Position numbers and translations under genes: made by a program. A stretch of 29,612 bases of DNA. Origin: an uncultured Eubacteriales bacterium. GTDB lineage: Bacteria; Bacillota; Clostridia; Peptostreptococcales; Anaerovoracaceae. Shown in pieces: positions 7,905 through 14,649 of this stretch. Location of the stretch: positions 1-29,612 of the forward strand of contig UQNJ01000016.1 in the NCBI GenBank assembly GCA_900542295.1, given 5' to 3'. Below the pieces are notes generated by a model that was not told the origin of the DNA, did not search any database, and was given only the letters and a program-made list of their open reading frames with translations. The stretch's first letter is position 1; each line of letters begins with the position of its first letter.

Positions 7905-10900
7905 TTACTCACTTTTGAAATCAACGTCAAAATCAAAGTCCGATGGTTCTTCATCAAAATCATCCGTTTCCTCTTCGCCTTCTTCTGTAAAGCCTGAGTC
8001 CAGAATGTTTTCATCTTCCTCAAGCTCGGCTTCTATGTCCATGATTCCTTCTATTGCAGGAACATCATCGTCATATTCTGAGGCTTCTTTTATCTGAATT
8101 TCCTCATCGTTCTCTGACAACACCTTAACATCAAGGCCGAGAGCCTGCATTTCCTTAATCAATACCTTGAAAGATTCCGGTATTCCCGGTGTAGGAATGT
8201 TCTCACCTTTAACGATTGCCTCGTAAGTTTTTACTCTTCCTACGATATCGTCAGACTTAACAGTAAGAATTTCCTGAAGTGTATATGCGGCGCCATAAGC
8301 TTCAAGCGCCCATACTTCCATCTCTCCGAAACGCTGTCCGCCGAACTGTGCTTTACCGCCCAGAGGCTGTTGAGTTACAAGGGAGTACGGACCGGTACTT
8401 CTTGCATGAATCTTATCGTCTACCAAATGGTGAAGTTTCAGCATATACATATATCCTACAGTTACAGGATTATCGAAATTTTCACCGGTTCTTCCGTCTC
8501 GGAGCTGAAGCTTTCCTGTCTTTGGATATCCGCACTCATCAAGAAGATTTATTATATCCTTTTCGTTTGCTCCATCGAATACAGGGGTGGAAATGTACCA
8601 GCCCTTCTTCTTTGCAGCAAGACCAAGGTGAACCTCAAGTACCTGTCCTACATTCATTCGGGAAGGTACACCCAGAGGGTTAAGCATTACCTGAAGCGGC
8701 TGCCCGTTCTCAAGGAAAGGCATATCCTCCTCAGGCAGTATTCTTGATATTACACCCTTGTTTCCGTGTCTTCCTGCCATCTTGTCGCCCACATTGATCT
8801 TTCTCTTTGTGGCGATATAACATCTTACCAGTTTGTTTACTCCCGGAGGAAGTTCATCTCCGTTTTCACGGCAGAATATTTTAACATCTACTACAATACC
8901 TGTTTCACCGTGAGGAACTCTTAAGGAAGTATCTCTTACTTCTCTTGCCTTTTCTCCGAATATTGCTCTTAAGAGTCTTTCTTCGGCAGTAAGTTCAGTC
9001 TCTCCCTTAGGAGTAACTTTACCTACCAGTATGTCGGAAGAGTTTACTTCGGCACCTATTCTGATGATACCTTCTTCATCAAGATCCTTAAGTGCATCTT
9101 CTCCCACATTCGGAATATCTCTTGTTATTTCTTCCGGTCCTAATTTTGTATCTCTTGCTTCTGCTTCATATTCTTCTATATGAAGTGAAGTCAATACATC
9201 ATCCATGAGAAGTCTTTCGTTGAGGATTATAGCGTCCTCGTAGTTGTATCCTTCCCATGTCATAAATCCTATCAGGAGGTTCTTTCCGAGAGCAATTTCT
9301 CCCAAGTCGGTTGACGGTCCGTCAGCAACGACTTCGCCTGCCTCTATATGCTCTCCGTGAGCGACTATAGGTCTTTGGTTTATACAAGTTCCCTGGTTTG
9401 ATCTCTTAAACTTGAGCAGCTTGTAAGTGTCCAGACCGTTGTCATCATCTCGTCTTATCTTTATATTTTCTGCGTCTACAAATTCAACTGTACCGCTGTT
9501 CTTGGCCAGTATAACTACTCCGGAATCTCTGGCTGCCTTGTATTCCATACCTGTTCCGACCATAGGAGCTTCGGTTACAAGCAAAGGCACTGCCTGTCTC
9601 TGCATGTTGGAACCCATCAGAGCACGGTTTGCGTCGTCGTTTTCCAGGAACGGTATCATAGCGGTTGCAACAGATACTACCTGCTTAGGCGATACGTCCA
9701 TGTAGTCTATCTGCTCTCTCGGCATAAGTGCGATTTCACCATGTTCGCCTCTCGAAGCCACCTTAGCATTGACAAATCTGCCTTCGCTGTCAAGTGGTTC
9801 ATTGGCCTGAGCAATTATCATCATTTCTTCTTCGTCAGCAGTCAGATAATGAATCTCGTCGGTTACTATACCCTTTTCTTTATCTACAAGCCTGTACGGA
9901 GTTTCTATAAATCCATATTGATTTATTATTCCGTAAGTTGTAAGTGAGCCGATAAGCCCGATGTTAGGACCTTCCGGTGTTTCTATAGGACACATTCTTC
10001 CGTAATGTGAATGGTGTACGTCTCTTACTTCAAAGCCTGCTCTCTCTCTTGAAAGACCTCCCGGTCCGAGGGCCGAAAGTCTTCTCTTGTGAGTAAGTTC
10101 TGCCAGTGGGTTGTTCTGGTCCATGAACTGTGAAAGCTGCGAACTTCCGAAGAATTCTTTTATCGCTGCGGTTACAGGTCTGATATTCATCAGTGCCTGC
10201 GGTGTTGTAACATCTATATCCTGAATAGTCATTCTTTCTTTGACTACTCTTTCCATTCTTGCAAGACCTATTCTGAACTGGTTCTGCAGCAGTTCTCCCA
10301 CAGTTCTCAGTCTTCTGTTGCCCAGATGGTCAATATCATCAATGGAGCCGATGCCATAGTTGAGGTTCAGTATATAGCTGATTGAAGCAATAATATCTTC
10401 TATTATTATATGCTTTGGAGAAAGTTCATTCTTTCTGTCAACTAACATTTCTTTCAGCTCATCTTCACTGTCTGCCGCATCAAGAATTTCTCTCAGCACA
10501 GGATAGAAAGCTTTGTCAGCTAATTTCAACTCTTCAATGTCAAAATCCACATATGCCGAAAGATCAACAAAGTTGTTTCCTATAACTTTTGTCACACTGT
10601 CTTCTTTATCTTTATCCAATCCGTAAGCATATACATACTGAACACCGGCATTTTCAATATCAACAGCTGTATCTCTGTTGATTCTCTGACCCTTTTCAGC
10701 CATAATTTCACCGGTTTCCGGATGGATAACATCCTCAGCGGCTATTACACCGTTTATTCTGTTGGAAAGACCCAGTTTCTTGTTGTACTTATATCTTCCC
10801 ACCTTTGCCAAATCATAACGCTTAGGATCAAAGAACAGAGAATTGAGAAGAGCACGAGCACTTTCCACCGTAGGTGGTTCTGTCGGTCTCAGTTTCTTAT

Positions 10901-11606
10901 AAATTTCTTTTAATCCTTCTTCGTAATTGGCTGCTGTATCCTTCTCGAGAGTCTTCTTGAGTCTTGCATCTTCTCCGAAGATTTCCAATATCTCCTGATC
11001 GCTTCCAAAGCCCAAGGCTCTCAACAAAGTAGTTACAGGCTGTTTTCTTGTACGATCGACTCTTACGGAAATTATTTCGTTGGAATCAGTCTCATACTCA
11101 AGCCACGCTCCTCTATTAGGTATGATTGTGGTTGAGAACAGCTTATTGTTGGATTTGTCAAAAGTAACATCATAATAAGGTCCCGGCGAACGAACAAGCT
11201 GTGTTACAACAACTCTCTCTGCGCCGTTATATATGAAAGTCCCCTTCTCTGTCATAAGAGGGAAATCTCCCATAAATACTTCCTGTTCCTTGACTTCTCC
11301 GGTTTCTTTGTTAATAAGTCTGACTTTTACTTTAAGCGGAGCAGCGTATGTCACATCTCTTTCCTTACACTCTTCCTGCTCATACTTAGGAGCATCTGTA
11401 AGGGAATAATCGATAAATTCTAAAACCAGATTGTCTGCATAGTCCTTTATAGGAGAAATATCTTCAAATACTTCTCTAAGGCCTTCTTCGATGAACCATT
11501 TATAAGAATCGGTCTGAATCTGTATAAGGTTCGGCATATCGCAGACTTCGTTGATTTTAGCGAAGGTCATACGTTCTTTTTTACCTACTTTTATAGGTCT
11601 TGGCAT
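7905..11606 (-). CDS. rpoB: DNA-directed RNA polymerase subunit beta
   Basis: This is the beta subunit of RNA polymerase. I choose the ATG complementary to 11604-11606 (MPRPIKVGKKERMTF, 1233 residues), because AAGGAG at 11615-11620 is eight bases upstream. An in-frame GTG three codons earlier overlaps that Shine-Dalgarno sequence and is unlikely. The rifampicin-binding segment SSQLSQFMDQNNPL begins at about residue 488, and the residues where resistance mutations usually occur (D496, H506, S511) are wild type. The C-terminus is a long acidic tail rich in D and E. The gene is normally preceded by rplL; here it has its own promoter and is divergent from a merR gene. Confidence 0.98.
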   Translation of the reverse strand: MPRPIKVGKKERMTFAKINEVCDMPNLIQIQTDSYKWFIEEGLREVFEDISPIKDYADNLVLEFIDYSLTDAPKYEQEECKERDVTYAAPLKVKVRLINKETGEVKEQEVFMGDFPLMTEKGTFIYNGAERVVVTQLVRSPGPYYDVTFDKSNNKLFSTTIIPNRGAWLEYETDSNEIISVRVDRTRKQPVTTLLRALGFGSDQEILEIFGEDARLKKTLEKDTAANYEEGLKEIYKKLRPTEPPTVESARALLNSLFFDPKRYDLAKVGRYKYNKKLGLSNRINGVIAAEDVIHPETGEIMAEKGQRINRDTAVDIENAGVQYVYAYGLDKDKEDSVTKVIGNNFVDLSAYVDFDIEELKLADKAFYPVLREILDAADSEDELKEMLVDRKNELSPKHIIIEDIIASISYILNLNYGIGSIDDIDHLGNRRLRTVGELLQNQFRIGLARMERVVKERMTIQDIDVTTPQALMNIRPVTAAIKEFFGSSQLSQFMDQNNPLAELTHKRRLSALGPGGLSRERAGFEVRDVHHSHYGRMCPIETPEGPNIGLIGSLTTYGIINQYGFIETPYRLVDKEKGIVTDEIHYLTADEEEMMIIAQANEPLDSEGRFVNAKVASRGEHGEIALMPREQIDYMDVSPKQVVSVATAMIPFLENDDANRALMGSNMQRQAVPLLVTEAPMVGTGMEYKAARDSGVVILAKNSGTVEFVDAENIKIRRDDDNGLDTYKLLKFKRSNQGTCINQRPIVAHGEHIEAGEVVADGPSTDLGEIALGKNLLIGFMTWEGYNYEDAIILNERLLMDDVLTSLHIEEYEAEARDTKLGPEEITRDIPNVGEDALKDLDEEGIIRIGAEVNSSDILVGKVTPKGETELTAEERLLRAIFGEKAREVRDTSLRVPHGETGIVVDVKIFCRENGDELPPGVNKLVRCYIATKRKINVGDKMAGRHGNKGVISRILPEEDMPFLENGQPLQVMLNPLGVPSRMNVGQVLEVHLGLAAKKKGWYISTPVFDGANEKDIINLLDECGYPKTGKLQLRDGRTGENFDNPVTVGYMYMLKLHHLVDDKIHARSTGPYSLVTQQPLGGKAQFGGQRFGEMEVWALEAYGAAYTLQEILTVKSDDIVGRVKTYEAIVKGENIPTPGIPESFKVLIKEMQALGLDVKVLSENDEEIQIKEASEYDDDVPAIEGIMDIEAELEEDENILDSGFTEEGEEETDDFDEEPSDFDFDVDFKSE

Positions 11607-11656
11607 CTTTATCACTCCTTATATTCTTAACAAATTACTTTGTGTGGCAGTCTAAT

Positions 11657-11685
11657 ATTATATAATATTGTTGTCAAATAATCAA
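11657..11685 (-). promoter_or_regulatory. Sigma-A promoter of rpoBC
   Basis: On the minus strand TTGATT (complement of 11680-11685) is 17 bases from a perfect TATAAT (complement of 11657-11662). The predicted transcript starts about 45 bases before the rpoB ATG. This independent promoter fits the separation of rpoBC from rplJL in this genome. Confidence 0.75.
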
Positions 11686-11806
11686 GAGTAATTTGGATAT
11701 AAACGGAAAGTTTTTTGCAAATTTTAAAATTTCATACCAAATCAGCAAAACCTTTCTCAAAAAACATATTTTTTCATCAATTCAGCTGAAAATCTCAAAA
11801 AACTTA

Positions 11807-11837
11807 TTGACCTTCTACAAGGTGGAAGGTGTAAAAT
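11807..11837 (+). promoter_or_regulatory. MerR-type promoter and operator
   Basis: The -35 TTGACC (11807-11812) and -10 TAAAAT (11832-11837) are separated by 19 bases, the over-long spacing typical of MerR-activated promoters. The spacer holds a dyad, ACCTTC at 11810-11815 and GAAGGT at 11825-11830, with further symmetry inside (AC and TG). This is the classic arrangement in which MerR-family dimers untwist the DNA to activate. It lies 27 bases upstream of the merR gene, so the regulator most likely controls its own operon. Confidence 0.85.
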
Positions 11838-11863
11838 GAAAACAACTTCCGGAGGTATAATAG

Positions 11864-12514
11864 ATGAAAATAAACGAAGTCGAAAAAATTATGGGAATAA
11901 CAAAGAAAAATATAAGGTTTTATGAAAAAGAAGGTTTGTTATGTCCTAACAGAAACAAAGAAAACGGCTATCGGGAATACAGCAGTTACGATATCCGCAA
12001 ACTGGAAGAAATTAAACTTCTCCGAAAGTTAGGTGTACCCATCGAAGATATCCGTTCTCTTCAAAGCGGTCGATGCACCGTTTCCGATGCAATGCGCCGC
12101 CACCTTGTAACACTGGAGAGAGCCAAGCAAAACATAGACCATTCTATAAACTTCTGCGACTCTCTCAAATCAGAGGACAAAATGCTATCGGATCTGAATG
12201 TTCACGACCTTCTTTCCCGAATAGAAAGTATGGAAAGCACAGGAGCGTCTTTTAACAATATCCATTCAAGAGATGTAAGACCGGGTAGATACATAGGCTC
12301 AATAATCGCATCTGTTGTAATGATTTCTTTGATGATTGCGCTTGATTTTATATTTTTTATCGCTTTTAAATATGCTCCTCCTGCACCTCCGCTCATACTT
12401 AGAATCATAATTCTTGCTATTCCAATATCAATAATTATCGGAATAATTTTTTCGCTTATACAAAGGATACTGGAGATAGGAAAGGGAGAGGCTGACGATG
12501 CGAAAAGGTTCTGA
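11864..12514 (+). CDS. MerR-family regulator with C-terminal membrane segments
   Basis: The first 70 residues are a MerR winged-helix domain (MKINEVEKIMGITKKNIRFYEKEGL; then NGYREYSSYDIRKLEEI and LRKLGVPIEDI). A coiled-coil dimerisation region follows (about 75-125). Instead of a ligand domain the protein ends in two hydrophobic helices (about 144-168 and 177-200) joined by a short proline-rich loop. This predicts a transcription factor tethered to the membrane. There are only three cysteines (C27, C71, C98) and no metal-binding CxnC loop like that of CueR or ZntR, so the signal is unknown. GGAGGT seven bases upstream supports the ATG. It overlaps the next gene by 17 bases, which implies translational coupling. 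Confidence 0.85.
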   Translation: MKINEVEKIMGITKKNIRFYEKEGLLCPNRNKENGYREYSSYDIRKLEEIKLLRKLGVPIEDIRSLQSGRCTVSDAMRRHLVTLERAKQNIDHSINFCDSLKSEDKMLSDLNVHDLLSRIESMESTGASFNNIHSRDVRPGRYIGSIIASVVMISLMIALDFIFFIAFKYAPPAPPLILRIIILAIPISIIIGIIFSLIQRILEIGKGEADDAKRF

Positions 12515-12743
12515 AACAAAAAGAGGGGCAATCATATCTGCCGCAGTGATAATTTTATTCGTTTCATTTTTTATCTGTCTGCTTGCATTTATTTCTATAA
12601 AATATTCCATGGGTATATTCAAATGGTTTTTATATGTGTACATTGCCCTAGAAGCGGCTGTTATTGCAGGAGTCTTGTTTTCACTTCGGCAGCGGCTTAA
12701 AGAAATAAAGAAAAACAAAAACAAAGAATACGAACAATATTAA
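12498..12743 (+). CDS. Small two-helix membrane protein
   Basis: The 81-residue protein has a short basic N-terminus, two hydrophobic helices (about 10-34 and 40-63) and a strongly basic, charged tail (RQRLKEIKKNKNKEYEQY). The family is not recognised. The ATG overlaps the end of the merR gene, with GGGAGAGG six bases upstream, so it is translated from the same message. Its two helices resemble in layout the two C-terminal helices of the MerR protein, which suggests the two may associate in the membrane; this is inference only. Confidence 0.7.
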   Translation: MRKGSETKRGAIISAAVIILFVSFFICLLAFISIKYSMGIFKWFLYVYIALEAAVIAGVLFSLRQRLKEIKKNKNKEYEQY

Positions 12744-12754
12744 GGAGGAACAAT

Positions 12755-13066
12755 ATGCTATTACTTACTTTAAACTATGTGCCGGGAAAGGAAATAGAGG
12801 CTCTGTCTTTAGTAAAAGGCACAGTAGTACAATCAAAAAATTTCGGCAAAGACTTTATGGCCGGTATGAAAACTCTTGTCGGCGGGGAAATCGTAGCCTA
12901 TACAGAGCTGCTGAACGAGTCTCGTCAGATAGCCACAAAGAGAATGGTGGATGAAGCCGAGGCTTTAGGTGCAGACGCAGTAATCAATGTTCGCTACGGT
13001 TCGTCTTCCCTCATGCAAAGCGCTTCCGAGGTCATAGTGTACGGAACCGCAGTAAAATTCAAATAG
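12755..13066 (+). CDS. YbjQ/UPF0145 family protein
   Basis: The 103-residue protein matches the small YbjQ-type family (UPF0145), with the typical GKEIEALSLVKGTVVQS opening, a LVGGEIVAYTELLNESR centre and the AEALGADAVINVRYGSSS segment. Family members form cyclic oligomers and are often labelled putative heavy-metal-binding proteins. This copy contains no cysteine and no histidine, so metal binding is not supported. GGAGG lies seven bases before the ATG, and the gene follows the 81-residue ORF by 11 bases, as the last gene of the merR operon. Its role is unknown. Confidence 0.85.
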   Translation: MLLLTLNYVPGKEIEALSLVKGTVVQSKNFGKDFMAGMKTLVGGEIVAYTELLNESRQIATKRMVDEAEALGADAVINVRYGSSSLMQSASEVIVYGTAVKFK

Positions 13067-13070
13067 TATA

Positions 13071-13190
13071 AAAGCAGGTGCTGTCAAGTTTCTGATATGC
13101 TCCCTTCTAAGTAGGCAATTTTTTATTATTTCACTTGTATGCTTAGAAGGGAGCAGTCCGTTCACTCATTCAAGGCACCTGCTTTTTATT
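13071..13190 (+). terminator. Nested inverted repeat ending in a T-run
   Basis: An outer perfect 11-bp stem pairs AAAGCAGGTGC (13071-13081) with GCACCTGCTTT (13175-13185), followed by TTTTTATTTT. Inside it is a second perfect 13-bp stem, GCTCCCTTCTAAG (13099-13111) with CTTAGAAGGGAGC (13142-13154), around a 30-base AT-rich loop. The outer stem plus T-run can terminate the merR operon, but an ordinary terminator does not contain a further 92 bases with a second palindrome. It may be a terminator interrupted by a small mobile palindromic element, or a structured RNA. Confidence 0.6.
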
Positions 13191-13272
13191 TTCAAGCTCC
13201 ATTTTCTTGGTGCAAAATCCCATATTTTATGTTACAATTGTATAATTGATTATGGGAGAGTTTATAATATAA

Positions 13273-14004
13273 ATGGGTATTTTAATAACATTTTTTTTTG
13301 GCATCTTTATATTGTTGGGAGCCGCCATAGCCAAGGCAGCCAAAAATGAAAAACTGATTGAACAGCTTTCAATATCGATTGCTTTTGGTACTATGGCTAC
13401 CCTGTCATTAACCGAACTTATTCCGGAAGCAATTGAAAATACAGGAGGGAATACTCTTCTTACTATCGTTTTGGTTTTTACCGGAGTTATTATTTTAAAA
13501 ATATTGGACAAATTCATACCCGACCATGACAACGCTCACGGATTCGACCATGACTGTACCCCGGAAAATGTAATACACATCGGTATAATCTCATCAATAG
13601 CGGTCATTCTTCATAATATTATAGAAGGAATGGCGGTATACAGCATCACATCAACATCTCTTACAACCGCATTTATGCTGTCACTTGGTGTGGGGCTTCA
13701 CAATATACCTATGGGTATGGTGATATATTCAACTTTAAAACACGAAAAAAAGAATATAAAACTGTTTCTTCTTGCGGCAGTTTCACTTTCAACAATGGCA
13801 GGCGGTATCATAATGAATTTCATGTGGTCTGCGATAAATGACTTCGTAATAGGCATACTCATAAGCCTTACTCTTGGAATGATAATATATCTTATTATCT
13901 TTGAGCTGCTGCCGCACATAATGCATTCAAAAAACAAAAAACTTTCTATTCTCGGCATCCTTATAGGCATTGTCGTTATAGCCGCCGGTGAATTCGTAGG
14001 TTAA
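13273..14004 (+). CDS. ZIP-family divalent metal transporter
   Basis: The 243-residue protein is of usual ZIP length and is almost entirely hydrophobic, with about eight predicted membrane helices. A cytoplasmic-type loop rich in H and D (residues 83-102) precedes helix 4, which carries the metal motif HNIIEG (H114, N115, E118). Helix 5 carries HNIPMG (H143, N144, M147), where the family normally has HNIPEG; this acidic ligand is missing. The family imports Zn2+, Fe2+ or Mn2+. GGGAGAG lies 12 bases before the ATG, and a TATAAT at 13241-13246 is a possible -10, but no good -35 is seen. It appears to be monocistronic, with a terminator after it. Confidence 0.85.
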   Translation: MGILITFFFGIFILLGAAIAKAAKNEKLIEQLSISIAFGTMATLSLTELIPEAIENTGGNTLLTIVLVFTGVIILKILDKFIPDHDNAHGFDHDCTPENVIHIGIISSIAVILHNIIEGMAVYSITSTSLTTAFMLSLGVGLHNIPMGMVIYSTLKHEKKNIKLFLLAAVSLSTMAGGIIMNFMWSAINDFVIGILISLTLGMIIYLIIFELLPHIMHSKNKKLSILGILIGIVVIAAGEFVG

Positions 14005-14008
14005 ATGC

Positions 14009-14053
14009 AAAAGAGTATTGAGCTTTTCTCATTAAGCCAATACTCTTTTATTT
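14009..14053. terminator. Bidirectional intrinsic terminator after the ZIP gene
   Basis: AAAAGAGTATTG (14009-14020) pairs perfectly with CAATACTCTTTT (14038-14049). It is followed by T-rich sequence on the plus strand, and the A-run at the other side makes a T-run on the minus strand. It serves the ZIP gene and the convergent gene ending at 14076. Confidence 0.8.
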
Positions 14054-14075
14054 CATCTTCATTCCGGCATCATTT

Positions 14076-14441
14076 TCATTCTATATTTAACATTTCTTCC
14101 TTTTTAAGAAGAATTTCTTCCACTATATAGCAGGCAGGACAATCGCAGTATTTTGCTCCGGCTGCCTTTATCTCCTTGGCATGTGCTGCAATTTCAGCTG
14201 CCTTTGTTTTTCCGAAATATTCACTTCCCGCAGAAGACCCTGCAAAAGCGATAAGCTTTTCTATCGGCATTATATCCTCTTCAAGTTCTTCAATATAAAG
14301 CTTGGTTTCTTCCGCTTCCCTATCCGTACCTACAGCTTCAAGCCAGCGACATGCAGCTTCTTTTGTTTCACGGCTGCAAGTAGGAGCTTCTATAAGCCTT
14401 CTGGTTTTTTCTGATATTTCTTTTAATACTTCTTGTTTCAT
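14076..14441 (-). CDS. Small conserved protein with C-terminal CxCxxC motif
   Basis: I choose the ATG complementary to 14439-14441 because GGGAGA (14451-14456) is nine bases upstream; this gives 121 residues starting MKQEVLKEI. The sequence is charged and helical (EETKLYIEELEEDIMPIEKLIAFAG) and ends in KYCDCPAC, a CxCxxC cluster that could bind a metal, with another cysteine near residue 22. It resembles a family common in Clostridia that automatic pipelines often label molecular chaperone Hsp90, as I recall; no Hsp90 motif, ATP-binding or otherwise, is visible, so that name should not be propagated. Function unknown. It stands alone, divergent from pstS. Confidence 0.75.
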   Translation of the reverse strand: MKQEVLKEISEKTRRLIEAPTCSRETKEAACRWLEAVGTDREAEETKLYIEELEEDIMPIEKLIAFAGSSAGSEYFGKTKAAEIAAHAKEIKAAGAKYCDCPACYIVEEILLKKEEMLNIE

Positions 14442-14541
14442 GAACACGGATCTCCCTTCTTTTCTTTTTTTCCATGTTACCACGATTATCAAAAATTCAC
14501 AACGAAATCTCTAATGATACTCACGGGTTAAAACTTCTTGC

Positions 14542-14558
14542 TTTACATTCTTTTTACA
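14542..14558 (+). promoter_or_regulatory. Candidate PhoP box upstream of pstS
   Basis: Two direct repeats TTTACA occur at 14542-14547 and 14553-14558, exactly 11 bases apart. Bacillus PhoP binds direct TT(A/T/C)ACA-type repeats with this helical spacing. A TATTAT at 14591-14596 is a possible -10; the corresponding -35 is poor, as expected of an activator-dependent promoter. The same pair occurs before the convergent Na+/phosphate cotransporter gene. Confidence 0.65.
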
Positions 14559-14649
14559 TTATCGTGATAACGAATCTTACTTTATGGTAGTATTATTGAC
14601 TTGTAATCACAAAGTAAAAGAAAAATAAATTGCAAAGGAGAGTTGCAAA

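Noticed and set aside
8279..8747. Two overlapping plus-strand open frames inside rpoB
   Set aside because: They are antisense to the conserved C-terminal part of RpoB, show no recognisable domain and have no start signals.
9427..10510. Rifampicin or streptomycin resistance alleles in rpoB or rpsL
   Set aside because: The usual mutation positions in the RpoB SSQLSQFMDQNN region and in both S12 lysine segments are wild type.
11604..11615. GTG start giving a three-residue longer RpoB
   Set aside because: It overlaps the Shine-Dalgarno sequence; the ATG at 11606 has ideal spacing and matches the family N-terminus.
12428..12724. Minus-strand ORFs opposite the 81-residue membrane protein
   Set aside because: The plus-strand ORF has the ribosome binding site, coupling to merR and a sensible membrane topology; the minus frames do not.
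12965..13165. Minus-strand ORF across the end of the YbjQ gene and the nested palindrome
   Set aside because: It reads through the inverted repeat, has no ribosome binding site and no recognisable sequence.
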